Origin: Richelia sp. SL_2_1
GTDB taxonomy: Bacteria; Cyanobacteriota; Cyanobacteriia; Cyanobacteriales; Nostocaceae
Length of the DNA stretch: 64,000 nt
Reading direction: 5' to 3'
Assembly (NCBI GenBank): GCA_012033205.1
Contig: JAAUSO010000007.1
Location: 1-64,000, forward strand
Numbering within the stretch: the stretch's first letter is position 1; each line of letters begins with the position of its first letter. Positions 9,004-18,886 of the stretch are shown one piece after another. A program made the translations under genes and the position numbers. The notes under the pieces are model-generated. The model had not been told where the DNA came from. It saw nothing but the letters and a program-made list of their open reading frames with translations, and did no database searches.

Positions 9004-9199
9004 TCAAATCCGTGTAATCCGCGTAATCCTTGTTAATCCGTGATTAGAGTTGGTAATTGGTAATTCAAAAATAATTTACAGGTTGGATTGTGTTGGACAG
9101 TTTATTACTCAATTAATTAATAAAATAAACTTCACTTGTGTAATAGCTATATTTTTCAAAAATTTTCAACCTGTGAACGAGATAAGTAAGTGGATCAAA

Positions 9200-9285
9200 T
9201 TAAATATGCAACCTCACTCCTCTCTTAGCTACCCCTCTCCTTGCTAAGGAGAGGGGAAGGGGTGAGGTTTGATCTTACATTTAAT
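9200..9285. repeat. Palindromic CCTCACC/GGTGAGG repeat
   Basis: The palindrome runs CTCACTCCTCTC..CCCCTCTCCTT, a short loop, then AAGGAGAGGGG..GGGGTGAGG. The same core is present inside the TA-type MITEs at 15796-15921 and 30124-30248, but here I could not find their terminal TAGC ends. Confidence 0.75.
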
Positions 9286-9303
9286 TACACCTACCTACTT
9301 AAT

Positions 9304-9522
9304 ATGATTTTATTATCTTTAATTTTAGGACTAATATTAGGCTATCTATTTAGCGGCAAAGAAGGTAGCTTAATTAGTATAAAAGTTTATATCAATGTCA
9401 ATTTCAGTAATAATTTAAATCATAATGGTAACAATAATGGTAATCATAATGGGAATAATAACGGGAATGATAATTTAAATAACAATCAAGATAACGGGAA
9501 TGAAAATGAAGTTAAGAGTTAG
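9304..9522 (+). CDS. Small membrane-anchored Asn/Gly-rich protein
   Basis: I start this at the internal ATG at 9304, because an upstream start would put the N-terminus inside a palindromic repeat. The 72-residue product has one hydrophobic segment (residues 2-16, ILLSLILGLILGYLF) and a tail of NG/NNGN repeats (about residues 38-65). Similar single-pass N-rich peptides are annotated as hypothetical in filamentous cyanobacteria. No function can be assigned, and the low-complexity tail makes the coding call less certain. Confidence 0.5.
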   Translation: MILLSLILGLILGYLFSGKEGSLISIKVYINVNFSNNLNHNGNNNGNHNGNNNGNDNLNNNQDNGNENEVKS

Positions 9523-9618
9523 GAAGACAGAAATTTTGAATTATTTAAAGTTAGCAACCACTATTCGATAAACCGGCGTAAAATTCGGCGGAAATCATAA
9601 TACCCTCACTTTTAGCCT

Positions 9619-10458
9619 TTAGTGGAACTCTATAAGGTCAGTGTTGTGCTTGAAATACCTGAGTTTTAACAATCGATAAAAGAATACCACTTGTCGAGTT
9701 ATTTTATCAATAATTTTTCTCCAAATTGCAAGTTTTGGGTATTCAATTTCTTTATGCATTTGGAAATAAATTTGTTTATCTGCCAGATTTGATTGTCCCA
9801 TCTTGACTCTGATTTGCTCTATATTATCCTTGAAAAATGGAAATATATCTTCAGAATCAAACCTGATGTTTAAACCTGCTTTTGCCGCAGCTAATCCCAT
9901 CACATTACCTTCTCCCCCATAAATTCCTTGCATTTCAAAATATTTTGAAATGTTCTGCCAAAGTTTCAAAAAAACCTTTTCAGCACCAGCTTGTTTTGTC
10001 ACAACAAACATGAACTCGTGAAACCATTTTGCTTCTTGAAGATTTATATCTAATCTTTGTGCCACCTGCTCTATTGCTGCAAGTTCTACACGCAGCTTTG
10101 TCCCTGTATTATGTTTTATAATATTGCATCCAGTCCTTGCAGTAATTCCAGGAAGCCACTTCATATCCTCTGGTACCGAACCAATGATTCGCACATCAGA
10201 GTCTAAAAAAATACACGTGTCGAACCTTTCAAATGATTTTTCAATTACAAAGCGTTTATCATGATAACCTTTTACACTTTGAAGTCGATGTTTAATAGGA
10301 ATGACATTTTTATATTCTGCAAAGTCAGCAGGTTGATCTGTTAAAACTACAAACGAAACATTAGGGGCTTGTTCTTGAATATCTTTTGCAAGCATTATTG
10401 CATGGGTACGATACCTTTTACCTACTGCCAAAGTTCCAAAACAAAAATCTTTTACCAT
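9619..10458 (-). CDS. Putative glycosyltransferase (nucleotide-diphospho-sugar transferase fold)
   Basis: This encodes a 279-residue protein with a GT-A-like layout. It opens with FCFGTLAVGKRYRTHAIMLA, and residues about 85-95 (CIFLDSDVRII) hold a D-S-D motif in the usual DxD place for metal and sugar-nucleotide binding. A following HEFMFVV and GGEGNVMGLAA resemble acceptor-side segments. No membrane segment is visible. It lies about 96 bp downstream of the pyruvyltransferase gene on the same strand, so both may modify an exopolysaccharide. The specific sugar is unknown. Confidence 0.68.
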   Translation of the reverse strand: MVKDFCFGTLAVGKRYRTHAIMLAKDIQEQAPNVSFVVLTDQPADFAEYKNVIPIKHRLQSVKGYHDKRFVIEKSFERFDTCIFLDSDVRIIGSVPEDMKWLPGITARTGCNIIKHNTGTKLRVELAAIEQVAQRLDINLQEAKWFHEFMFVVTKQAGAEKVFLKLWQNISKYFEMQGIYGGEGNVMGLAAAKAGLNIRFDSEDIFPFFKDNIEQIRVKMGQSNLADKQIYFQMHKEIEYPKLAIWRKIIDKITRQVVFFYRLLKLRYFKHNTDLIEFH

Positions 10459-10554
10459 AGCTACCTACCCGATTAAAATATAAGTTCCACAAACTACAAA
10501 TAGCTCAATTCTATATAATAGAATTACCGAAAATTATCTCTGAATAATTTGGGA

Positions 10555-11436
10555 TTAACAGATTGATGATTCAAATAATCCATTTTTAACATCTTGTTGG
10601 AACAGATGAAGTCTTTCTTCAAGTTGCACAGTCAAAGCTTCAATGCATGAGTCTTTACTTAAAAATGTTGGTTGATTCATGGCAACTTGCTTCAACGCTA
10701 TACTAGCTTTCTTTTGTCTACTCCAATCTCTAACTAAGCGAATTGGAGTCAACAAATCCTGTTTTTCTCTTGGATTTTGCAATCTTTCAATATAATTAGG
10801 CTTGTATTCAACACCAATTGATGAACACCAATCTTGCCATTTAAAAGCAAGAATAGTTGAATTTGTGACAATTGGTACCCACCTAACCCGAAGTGCATCA
10901 GCAACAATTGCACCATGCATAGCTTCAGTTAGTAAAACCTCTGTTTGGCTTATAGATGATAAAACTTTTTCTACAGTCCATCTTGGATCGATATAACCAA
11001 AACCCAATTCTTTACAAGCAAGTTCCCATCCTTTACCTGCAAGTTCATAATGAGGCATATAAGAAAAACGATAGATTTTTTTAGCCGTATTTTTATAAAC
11101 TCTCCTAATTAAAACAGCTCCATCTGTAATTCCCAAATCCTCTGTTACTCCCAAGGCTTTTGCAGAAAGGGAACCTCGCAAGCAATAAATTTTGTAGGAT
11201 TCATCAAGTTTTATTTCACCCTTACCATAGCCTACACCCGTACCAAAAATAACTCTTTTACTAGCATGACGAGTCCGCCACGATAGTCCATCATTAATTA
11301 AGCTACCAATACCAACAAAAGCTACACTTTCATCATGATCTATAACTCCTGGAATTAGTTTGTCCCAGATCCAAGGATTAAGATCGTCTCCAAAGTTTCT
11401 TTCTCCATTTGGTAATTTGTAGTATGATAATTTCAT
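10555..11436 (-). CDS. Polysaccharide pyruvyl transferase family protein
   Basis: This family (CsaB/WcaK/GumL) adds ketal-linked pyruvate to polysaccharides. Visible blocks are NFGDDLNPWIWDKL near the start, FVGIGSLI, VIFGTGVGYGKG, CLRGSLSAKALG, and the conserved LLTEAMHGAIVADALRV near residue 200, where His is the usual catalytic or binding residue. I begin at the ATG at 11436 (MKLSYYKLPNG) because GGAGAG lies about 12 nt upstream; two in-frame ATGs further up would add 18-25 residues of poor quality (IYTQKCIYIYKL). Target polymer is unknown; the following gene is a glycosyltransferase-like protein. Confidence 0.82.
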   Translation of the reverse strand: MKLSYYKLPNGERNFGDDLNPWIWDKLIPGVIDHDESVAFVGIGSLINDGLSWRTRHASKRVIFGTGVGYGKGEIKLDESYKIYCLRGSLSAKALGVTEDLGITDGAVLIRRVYKNTAKKIYRFSYMPHYELAGKGWELACKELGFGYIDPRWTVEKVLSSISQTEVLLTEAMHGAIVADALRVRWVPIVTNSTILAFKWQDWCSSIGVEYKPNYIERLQNPREKQDLLTPIRLVRDWSRQKKASIALKQVAMNQPTFLSKDSCIEALTVQLEERLHLFQQDVKNGLFESSIC

Positions 11437-11989
11437 TAAACTATATCTCTCCATATTTATAATTAATTTATATATATATATACATTTTTGCGTATATATA
11501 TTGAGTAACAATAAGAACTTTTTCTCTATTATCTTCGGATAATAGGCAAATATCTTCCGTGTATTAACTTAATTTATTAAACAATATTTGGATTTATAAG
11601 TGAAAATTACAATCATTTATATACAGTAAAAGCCATCGCCTTTTTGTGAAGATGATATTCTCGTGGAAGTTATTCTGGCGTAGGAATTACTTAATTACGT
11701 GAGTAAAAAAACTCTGTACTCTCCACGTTAACTTTTGCGCTCCGAGACTGAAAAAATATCTCTAAATCCGATACCAACGGATTTGAACTAACTTCTAAGT
11801 CGCAAAAAGGCGGACAATCGGATATAAACCGCTCTAGTGGAGTAGGTATCAATTAAATTCTTAACCCCCACCCAATAAATTAAACGAACCTATCCCAACA
11901 ACCAGACCAAAACCCACGGTACACTGATGAAATTAAACTGAAGGACATTCCTCCTTCATCTTTGATAATTCAATACTTGACTGTGTACT
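11437..11989. other. Intergenic region upstream of glyS
   Basis: There is no gene. A small inverted repeat (GATACCAACGGATTTG..GCGGTTTATATCC-like, about 11770-11850) is weak. The segment should contain the glyS promoter, but no unambiguous -35/-10 pair stands out. Confidence 0.4.
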
Positions 11990-14185
11990 ATGGCTAATTT
12001 TTTATTGGAAGTCGGAACGGAAGAGCTACCAGCAAGCTTTCTTAGCAGCGCTATAACTCAATGGAAACAACGAATTCCCTTATCTCTACAGGAAAATTTC
12101 CTTGATTATGATACGGTGGAAGTCTACGGCACTCCTCGCAGGTTGGCTGTGTTAATCAAGGGTTTACCCCAAAAACAAGCCGATAGGGAACAAGAAATCA
12201 AGGGACCTCCTGCAAAAGCTGCTTTTAAGGATGGTACAATAACTAAGGCTGCGGAAGGTTTTGCGAATAAGCAAGGTGTGGATGTTTCGGCTTTGGAAGT
12301 TCGTCCTACTGATAAAGGTGATTTTGTTTTTGTAAAGAAAAGTATCAAAGGACGCACTACTGCTGATATTCTTACAGAAATTATTCCCGATTGGATTTTT
12401 AAGTTAGAAGGTAAGCGGTTGATGCGTTGGAGTGACGGGGATTTGAGATTTTCTCGTCCGATTCGTTGGTTAGTGGCTTTGTTGGATGAGAAGGTTTTAC
12501 CGATGGAAATTGACAATAATTCGCAAGTTGTTAAAAGCGGTAATATTTCTAGAGGACATCGCGTATTACATCCGGATAATGTAACTATAACTCAAGCTAC
12601 TGATTATCTTCATACTTTGAATTCTGCTTGTGTAGTTGCAGATGTGGAAGTGCGAGTTAATACAATTACTCGACAGGTACAAAATGCAGCGCAAAAGTTA
12701 AATGGTTTCGCTCAAATTTACCCAGATTTGTTGGAGGAAGTTGTTAACTTAGTCGAATATCCGTCGGCTGTTGTCGGTAATTTTGAACCGGAATTTTTGG
12801 AGTTACCTCCGGAAGTAATTACTACGGTAATGGTTTCTCACCAAAAGTATTTTCCGGTGTTTAAAAGCGAAAATAGTCAGGAATTATTGCCTTATTTTAT
12901 TACGGTTTCTAATGGCGATCCAGAAAAATCAGATATCATTGCTAAAGGTAATGAAAGGGTAATTCGCGCTCGTTTGGCTGACGGTAGATATTTCTACGAT
13001 AAAGATATTAAACAATCTTTAGAAAGCTTTTTACCGCAGTTAGAAACTGTAACTTTTCAAGAAGATTTGGGTTCTTTACGACAAAAAGTTACTCGAATTT
13101 GTACTGTTGCGGATAAAATTTCAAAACAATTAAATTTAGATTCCCAGCAACAGGAATACGTTCAAAGAGCAGCTTTATTATGTAAAGCCGATTTGGTGAG
13201 TTCAATGGTATATGAATTCCCAGAATTGCAGGGAATTATGGGTCAAAAATACGCTTTGAAAAGTCAAGAACCACCTGTTGTAGCTGATGCAATTTTTGAG
13301 CATTATTTACCTCGAAATGCCGATGATGTTTTACCGCAAAGTTTAACAGGTAGAGTTGTTGCTATTGCCGATAGAATTGATACTTTGGTGAGTATTTTCG
13401 GTTTGGGAATGATACCCACAGGTTCCTCCGATCCTTTCGCTTTACGTCGAGCCGCAACTGCTATTGTTAATATTACTTGGGATGGCGATTTATCGATTAA
13501 TTTACAGCAGCTCCTTGTAGAAACAGTAAACGAAGATACTCCTTTCCCGGTAGAAGATTACCGGAATAAAAACGCCCCAGACGCTCTTAGCGCGGAGGAA
13601 AGAGGTAAAGAGAGATTGGTCATTTTAGAAGACTTCTTTTTACAGCGGATTCGCACCTTATTACAAGATGAGAAAGATATTGACTACGATTTAGTTAATG
13701 CTGTTTTGGGAGAAAATGACCCAGAGTATACAGAGCGAGCATTACAGGATTTGTTAGATGTTCGCGATCGCGCTTTGTTTTTACAAGAAATTCGCAACAA
13801 TGGGGATTTAGATCAAATCTATGAAACTGTCAACCGTTCTACTAGGTTAGCGGCACAAGGTGATTTAGATACTCAACAACTCGATCCGGGCAACTTAGTC
13901 CAAAAAGAGTTATTTCAAAAATCATCCGAAGAATCATTTTATCATGCAATCCTGAATCTAGTACCGCAAACCCAAGCCGCACAACGTACTCGTAACTACC
14001 AACAACTGATAGCAGGATTAACAGAAATAGCACCTACTGTCAGCAGTTTCTTTGACGGGGCAGAAAGCGTGTTAGTAATGGATGACAATCCGGATATTAA
14101 ACGAAATCGTCTGTATTTACTAGGATTACTTCGTAACCACGCTCGTGTGTTAGCTGATTTTGGGGCAATTGTAAAAAATCTGTAG
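11990..14185 (+). CDS. glyS: Glycyl-tRNA synthetase beta subunit
   Basis: This is the beta chain of the alpha2beta2-type glycyl-tRNA synthetase, 731 residues against about 690-720 usually. The start [15 protein letters not shown] is diagnostic. RHLAV-like [40 protein letters not shown] and the HD-like domain with [26 protein letters not shown] (given here in part) are all in order. The DALR-type anticodon-binding region closes the protein. It charges tRNA-Gly together with GlyQ, which is not in the window. murD follows 83 bp downstream on the same strand. Confidence 0.97.
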   Translation: MANFLLEVGTEELPASFLSSAITQWKQRIPLSLQENFLDYDTVEVYGTPRRLAVLIKGLPQKQADREQEIKGPPAKAAFKDGTITKAAEGFANKQGVDVSALEVRPTDKGDFVFVKKSIKGRTTADILTEIIPDWIFKLEGKRLMRWSDGDLRFSRPIRWLVALLDEKVLPMEIDNNSQVVKSGNISRGHRVLHPDNVTITQATDYLHTLNSACVVADVEVRVNTITRQVQNAAQKLNGFAQIYPDLLEEVVNLVEYPSAVVGNFEPEFLELPPEVITTVMVSHQKYFPVFKSENSQELLPYFITVSNGDPEKSDIIAKGNERVIRARLADGRYFYDKDIKQSLESFLPQLETVTFQEDLGSLRQKVTRICTVADKISKQLNLDSQQQEYVQRAALLCKADLVSSMVYEFPELQGIMGQKYALKSQEPPVVADAIFEHYLPRNADDVLPQSLTGRVVAIADRIDTLVSIFGLGMIPTGSSDPFALRRAATAIVNITWDGDLSINLQQLLVETVNEDTPFPVEDYRNKNAPDALSAEERGKERLVILEDFFLQRIRTLLQDEKDIDYDLVNAVLGENDPEYTERALQDLLDVRDRALFLQEIRNNGDLDQIYETVNRSTRLAAQGDLDTQQLDPGNLVQKELFQKSSEESFYHAILNLVPQTQAAQRTRNYQQLIAGLTEIAPTVSSFFDGAESVLVMDDNPDIKRNRLYLLGLLRNHARVLADFGAIVKNL

Positions 14186-14268
14186 TAAAAATCAACAAAA
14201 CATGGTGTAAATTATGCCAAGAAACGTTACTATAAAGTTGCTTAACCAGGGATTTCTGCTTACAGTCT

Positions 14269-15669
14269 ATGCCTAAAGCTCATGTCATAGGATTGGGAAA
14301 GTCCGGTGTTGCTGCGGCGAGATTGTTGAATCGAGAAGGTTGGGAGGTGGAAATTGGTGATACTAATACCTCCCCTAACCTCCTCCAACAACAACAAGAA
14401 CTTGCTGTCGAGGGAATTACAGTTAAATTAGGGTATTCCCTGGAACTCAACGACACCGAATTGCCGAAATTAATCGTAGTTAGTCCCGGTGTACCTTGGG
14501 ATATTCCAGTATTAATCAAAGCACGGGAAAAAGGAATTGACACTATCGGGGAAATGGAATTTGCATGGCGCAATTTACGTTCTATCCCTTGGGTAGCAGT
14601 TACCGGCACTAACGGTAAAACTACTGTTACATCTTTAATAGGGGCAATATTTAAAACTGCGGGTTTTCACGCTCCTACCTGCGGTAATATTGGTCATGCA
14701 GCTTCTGAAATTGCGCTTGCGGAAGGACAAAGAGACAAAGAAGAAAGTTTCTCCCGTCGTCTAGATTGGATAATTGCCGAATTCAGCAGTTACCAAATTG
14801 AATCTTCCACCTCAATTTCTCCTAAAATCGGTATTTGGACGACTTTAACCCCAGACCATTTAGCACGTCATAAAACTGTACAAAACTACTACAATATCAA
14901 AGCCCAATTGTTACGTAGTTCTCAAATGCAAATTTTCAACGGTGATGATCCATACTTAAGAAAGATGGGTGAAACCGATTGGCAAGATGCTTATTGGACG
15001 AGTATTAAGGGTAAAGAGAAATTAATCACTGGTAAAGGTTTTTATATTCAAGATGGTTGGGTTATAGAGACGCAACACATCGCATCTTTGCAAGAAGACC
15101 AAAAAATTATGCCAGTTTCCGCTTTACGAATGGTGGGAGAACACAATTTACAAAACCTGTTGTTGTCAATTGCAGCAGCGAGGTTAGCGGGAATTGACAA
15201 AGAAGCAATTCATCAAGCTATCAGTGAATTTGCTGGAGTACCCCATCGTTTAGAGCATATTCGTAGTTACGAAGGAATTGATTTTATTAATGATAGTAAA
15301 GCCACAAATTACGACGCTGCTGAAGTTGGTTTAGCATCGGTTAAAAGTCCGGTAATTTTGATTGCTGGAGGTGCCCCAAAAGAAGGTGAAGATAAACCTT
15401 GGATAAATAAAATCAAAGAGAAAGCCGCAGCAGTATTATTAATAGGTGATGCAGCACCGATGTTTGCCAAACGTTTACAAGAGGAAGGATATTCTAATTA
15501 CGAAGATGTGGGAACGATGCAAAAAGCCGTTGCTCATGGGTTTAAATTAGCAAAGCACCATGATGCAACTGTAGTTTTACTGTCACCAGCTTGTGCAAGT
15601 TTTGACCAGTATGCCAATTTTGAAATACGCGGTGATGATTTTCGTAAGTGGTGTTTGGAATTGAAGTAA
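14269..15669 (+). CDS. murD: UDP-N-acetylmuramoylalanine--D-glutamate ligase
   Basis: MurD adds D-glutamate to UDP-MurNAc-L-Ala in the cytoplasmic phase of peptidoglycan synthesis. The protein is 466 residues, normal for the family. The N-terminal UDP-binding fold has VIGLGKSGVAAARLL, the ATP loop is VTGTNGKTTVTSL (about residues 113-125), the central part has FSSYQIE and TPDHLARH, and the C-terminal domain has NDSKATNYDAAEVGL and LLSPACASFDQYANFEIRG. A Rho-independent terminator follows 25 bp after the stop. It is probably co-transcribed with glyS. Confidence 0.97.
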   Translation: MPKAHVIGLGKSGVAAARLLNREGWEVEIGDTNTSPNLLQQQQELAVEGITVKLGYSLELNDTELPKLIVVSPGVPWDIPVLIKAREKGIDTIGEMEFAWRNLRSIPWVAVTGTNGKTTVTSLIGAIFKTAGFHAPTCGNIGHAASEIALAEGQRDKEESFSRRLDWIIAEFSSYQIESSTSISPKIGIWTTLTPDHLARHKTVQNYYNIKAQLLRSSQMQIFNGDDPYLRKMGETDWQDAYWTSIKGKEKLITGKGFYIQDGWVIETQHIASLQEDQKIMPVSALRMVGEHNLQNLLLSIAAARLAGIDKEAIHQAISEFAGVPHRLEHIRSYEGIDFINDSKATNYDAAEVGLASVKSPVILIAGGAPKEGEDKPWINKIKEKAAAVLLIGDAAPMFAKRLQEEGYSNYEDVGTMQKAVAHGFKLAKHHDATVVLLSPACASFDQYANFEIRGDDFRKWCLELK

Positions 15670-15694
15670 TGGTTATTTTTTAAGGATTTATCAG

Positions 15695-15724
15695 CCCGGT
15701 TTTTTAGGAAAGCCGGGTTTTTTG
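15695..15724 (+). terminator. Rho-independent terminator after murD
   Basis: The stem CCCGG/CCGGG extends through a T-rich/A-rich arm (CCCGGTTTTTTAGG, AAAGCCGGG) and runs into seven T residues, 25 bp downstream of the murD stop. Confidence 0.85.
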
Positions 15725-15746
15725 TATTTTTTTATTTGTATATAAT

Positions 15747-16066
15747 TTGTAGGTTGGGTTAGACACGAAAACAAATTTGGAAAGTAACGAGAATATAGCG
15801 GTTTTCGGTTGGATGGAATACAGATGAACCTCACCCCCCTTCCCCTCTCCTTAACAAGGAGAGGGGTGTCCGCAGGACAGGGTGAGGTTTGGAGTGTATT
15901 GGACTCAACTGAAAACTGCTATATTTAATATCGTGTCGTAACCCAACATTAACTTTATGGATAAATCGAGATATTATGAATACTAAAAATGAAGATGTTG
16001 GGTTACGACGCAATTTTAATCTATCGTAAAAACCGTTATTGTTCGTGCGTCTAACCCAACCTACAA
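15747..16066. repeat. Nested palindromic element enclosing a TA-type MITE
   Basis: Outer perfect arms TTGTAGGTTGGGTTAGAC (15747-15764) and its complement (16049-16066) bound the region. A second inverted pair, GTCGTAACCCAACAT (15935-15949) and ATGTTGGGTTACGAC (15995-16009), lies in the right half. The left half contains a MITE at 15794-15923. The arrangement suggests insertion of elements into one another. Nothing here is coding. Confidence 0.8.
15794..15923. mobile_element. TA-flanked MITE, copy 1
   Basis: The element starts TATAGCGGTTTTC and ends GAAAACTGCTATA, imperfect inverted ends with TA at both boundaries. The middle is the CCTCACC..CCCCTCTCC palindrome. It matches the copy at 30122-30250, where the empty site proves TA duplication. 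TA duplication is typical of IS630/Tc1-mariner transposases, so such an enzyme elsewhere in the genome is the likely mover. Confidence 0.8.
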
Positions 16067-16139
16067 CTAGTGCTAGTAATTACGGCTCCCAACTTAAACC
16101 AAGATTCTATAAACGTGACTGATAACTGATAACTGTTAA

Positions 16140-16550
16140 CTACACCTCTATCCTAATAGTTTTAATCCCTTTGTCCACAGAAACTTCAATTACCTGCGGA
16201 AGATTTTCTTTAGGTAAAATGCTAATATCACCGCTACTTTCCAAGCGTGCAATTTTAACTTGTGAAGCTTCGGTAAGCTTGGCTTGAGAACGCAAAGAAG
16301 ACTTTAAATCTTTTTCGCTTATATGACTTTTTTGCATTGTTTTATAATTAATTTCACCATCCCGAATTAAAACGCGAGATGAACCTTTAATTAAATTTTC
16401 TAAAGCTGGAAAATGGAAAGAAATTCCACCAAATAACCAATGCATTCCTACTAATACAAAACCAGCCCCTATGGTTGGGAAAAAAGGAGCAGAACCATTA
16501 ATAGTACGACTTAAAGTAGAGCCAAAAATAATACTTAAAACAACATAGAT
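16140..16550 (-). pseudogene. DUF421 (YetF-like) membrane protein, N-terminally truncated
   Basis: From the ATG at 16445 the product is only 101 residues, but the frame stays open and homologous further upstream to an in-frame stop at 16551-16553 (YVVLSIIFGSTLSRTING, then SAPFFPTIGAGFVLVGMHW), with no start codon there. Those segments are the transmembrane part of DUF421 proteins, followed by the cytosolic domain (SSRVLIRDGEINYKTM.. LSEEDL-like ISEKDLKSSLRSQ.. ILPKE). At least the first transmembrane helix is missing compared with full-length relatives of 150-230 residues. It is therefore likely a decaying gene, though a short protein from 16445 could still be made. Confidence 0.7.
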
Positions 16551-17148
16551 TTAAATTTTATGGCTATAGCTACAATTCACAATGCAATGATATTTTCAAG
16601 GTGTTTTTAGGATATTTTTTTATGCGAATTAATAGATATATTTTAAATAGCATCAATCAAATTACTGATACATCTACCATTAGTGTATAATTTCAAATCT
16701 GAAGGTAACAATTGATCAAAATAAATAATTGTTTGCTTACTCACATCTTGCACCCTACGCATAATTAACTACATAATAAAAAATAGAAATAAAAATATTA
16801 CTAAAATAAAAATGTAATATTTTAGTCCATTTTAATGGACTTCTGCTATTAGACTGGGACTTGCAGTCCCAGGCGGGTAAGAACCACAGGAAAACAATCA
16901 GTAATTATTTTGAGTTAGGAGTTTTGATGGTGCAAGAGATGAATTAAAGCGAAGATATACAGTATATTTCATCTTTATGAGGCAGATTCGGACGCTCCGG
17001 GATGCCCATCCCACAAAAATTAAAACATACAAATCCGTACTAGGACGGAATTCTCACCATAATAACAAGAGTTAACATCCATCGGTTATCGACTGGAAAC
17101 AGCTACAATACCTAAAGACTATAAGATTAAGTCCGAATTTTAAATTTT
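16551..17148. other. Intergenic region upstream of gatB
   Basis: There is no gene. It contains the inverted copy of the dispersed repeat (16819-16950) and a small palindrome GGGATGCCCATCCC at about 17000-17013. The gatB promoter should be in the last 100 bp. Confidence 0.5.
16819..16950 (-). repeat. Dispersed repeat, copy 2
   Basis: This is the reverse complement of 6964-7092, including AGTCCATTTTAATGGACT, GGGACTTGCAGTCCC and the GTGCAAGAGATGAA end. The two copies are 9.8 kb apart in inverted orientation and could recombine to invert the intervening segment. Confidence 0.8.
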
Positions 17149-18633
17149 ATGACTGCTGCTACAACTGTAAAAACTGATTACGAAGCCATAATTGGTCTAG
17201 AAACCCATTGTCAACTGGCAACCTTAACTAAGATTTTCTCCGATAGCTCTACAAAATTTGGTGCTGACCCTAATACTAACATTGACCCGATTTGTATGGG
17301 TTTACCTGGAGTTTTACCCGTACTCAATGAAAAAGTATTAGAATACGCCGTAAAAGCAGGTTTGGCTCTTAATTGTCAAATCGCTAAATACAGCAAGTTT
17401 GACCGCAAACAGTATTTTTATCCCGATTTACCCAAAAATTACCAAATTTCTCAATACGATTTACCCATTGCCGAACATGGTTTTATCGAAATTGAGTTAG
17501 TCGATCAAGATGGTAATCCCATTCGCAAAAGGATTGGTATTACTCGGCTGCATATGGAAGAAGATGCTGGTAAATTAGTTCATGCCGGTAGCGATCGCCT
17601 TTCTGGTTCAAGCTATTCTTTGGTAGACTATAATCGAGCCGGTATACCTTTAATTGAAATCGTTTCGGAACCCGATATCCGCTCTGGACAAGAAGCTGCC
17701 GAATACGCTCAAGAATTACGCCGAATTATGCGCTATCTCGGTGTCAGCGACGGTAATATGCAAGAAGGTTCGCTACGTTGTGATGTGAATATTTCCGTGC
17801 GTCCCGTGGGACAAAAGGAATTCGGCACAAAAGTCGAAATTAAGAATATGAACTCGTTCAATGCGATTCAAAGAGCCATTGAACACGAAATTGAACGTCA
17901 AATTGCAGCGGTTGAATCTGGTGAAAAAATTGTTCAAGAAACTCGTCTTTGGGAAGAAGGTTCTCAACGTACCATTAGTATGAGAATTAAGGAAGGTTCT
18001 AGCGATTATCGTTATTTTCCTGAACCCGATTTAACTCCAATTGAGGTAACACAAGAGCAATTAAACAAGTGGGAAAGCGAATTACCAGAGTTACCCGCGA
18101 AAAAACGCCATTATTATGAAACCGAGTTGGGACTTTCTGCATACGATGCACGAGTTTTAACCGAAGAACGTGCTACCGCTGAGTATTTTGAAGCTACTGT
18201 GGAGAAGGGAGCAAATTCCAAAACTGCGGCAAACTGGATTATGGGTGATATTGCTGCTTATCTCAACAAACAAAAGCTGAATATTTCTGATATCAAGTTG
18301 ACACCAAGCAATTTAGCTGAAGTTGCTAAGTTGATTGATAAAGGTGAGATTAGTAATGCTAAAGCCAAAGAGAAATTACCAGAGTTACTTGAAGGTAGCT
18401 CTGCTGCTGATATTTTTGCTGGTGAAAAACTAATTACTGATCCAGATGTACTCGAACCTCTCATCGATGAAGCCATCGCTGGAAACCCTAAAGAGGTGGA
18501 AAAATATCGCAGCGGTAAAACCAACGTTAAAGGTTTCTTTGTTGGACAAGTTCTCAAAAAGACTGGAAAACGCGCAGATCCCAAATTAACCAATGAGTTG
18601 GTAGATCAAAAACTCCAAGCTTTGCTTGAATAA
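17149..18633 (+). CDS. gatB: Asp-tRNA(Asn)/Glu-tRNA(Gln) amidotransferase subunit B
   Basis: GatB is the tRNA-binding and kinase subunit of the GatCAB amidotransferase, which makes Gln-tRNA(Gln) by the indirect route used in cyanobacteria. The protein is 494 residues. The signature IGLETHCQLAT at the N-terminus, KYSKFDRKQYFYPDLPKNYQISQ (Zn/Mg region, in part), LHMEEDAGKL, and DYNRAGIPLIEIVSEPD are all present, followed by the tail domain ending FFVGQVLKKTGKRADP. gatA and gatC are not nearby, as is usual in cyanobacteria. Confidence 0.98.
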   Translation: MTAATTVKTDYEAIIGLETHCQLATLTKIFSDSSTKFGADPNTNIDPICMGLPGVLPVLNEKVLEYAVKAGLALNCQIAKYSKFDRKQYFYPDLPKNYQISQYDLPIAEHGFIEIELVDQDGNPIRKRIGITRLHMEEDAGKLVHAGSDRLSGSSYSLVDYNRAGIPLIEIVSEPDIRSGQEAAEYAQELRRIMRYLGVSDGNMQEGSLRCDVNISVRPVGQKEFGTKVEIKNMNSFNAIQRAIEHEIERQIAAVESGEKIVQETRLWEEGSQRTISMRIKEGSSDYRYFPEPDLTPIEVTQEQLNKWESELPELPAKKRHYYETELGLSAYDARVLTEERATAEYFEATVEKGANSKTAANWIMGDIAAYLNKQKLNISDIKLTPSNLAEVAKLIDKGEISNAKAKEKLPELLEGSSAADIFAGEKLITDPDVLEPLIDEAIAGNPKEVEKYRSGKTNVKGFFVGQVLKKTGKRADPKLTNELVDQKLQALLE

Positions 18634-18646
18634 GCAATTGATGTAG

Positions 18647-18669
18647 AGACGTTGCCGGGCGCAACGTCT
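18647..18669 (+). repeat. AGACGTTGC/GCAACGTCT palindrome after gatB
   Basis: This is a 9-bp perfect stem with loop CGGGC, 13 bp after the gatB stop. It is one of at least six copies in the window of a GTAGAGACGT(A/T)GC-type palindrome (others near 19650, 28105, 32433, 37819, 39210, 51989). It may serve as a terminator here. Confidence 0.7.
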
Positions 18670-18796
18670 TCATATTCTCCATATATCAAGTCGAAAGTTA
18701 CTTTCCGCATTTTTACTTACGAAATACCACAACTTGTTCTATTCCTCATTTATACGGACATTTTATTTACAAAAACTTTATTTCCAAGTTGTATCA

Positions 18797-18830
18797 GGGG
18801 TATCACCCCTCAGCACTAAAATGCTATATT
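18797..18830 (+). promoter_or_regulatory. Promoter of sRNA copy A
   Basis: GGGGT-ATC-ACCCC (18797-18809) is followed after exactly 15 nt by TATATT (18825-18830). The same palindrome and spacing precede all four sRNA copies. No canonical -35 is present, so the GC-rich palindrome likely replaces it as an activator or alternative sigma site. Confidence 0.65.
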
Positions 18831-18836
18831 ATGTTA

Positions 18837-18886
18837 GTTAGATGCACCCTGATGATCTGGAGAGCTACCAAGTGGCTCTCCGTTTT
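18837..18886 (+). ncRNA. Tandem small RNA, copy A
   Basis: This predicted transcript of about 50 nt holds the invariant GATGCACCCTGATG followed by a stem GGAGAGC (18859-18865)/GCTCTCC (18875-18881) and only a short T run (GTTTT). The stem base is G-C here, A-T in copy B and G-T in C and D, while the pairing is kept. I do not recognise the family. A reading frame beginning at this ATG exists but the hairpin-plus-T-run pattern in all copies argues for RNA. Confidence 0.6.

Noticed and set aside
9050-9247. 65-residue plus-strand frame after the pentapeptide-repeat gene
   Set aside because: Starts within heptamer repeats and ends within a palindromic repeat; no ribosome binding site.
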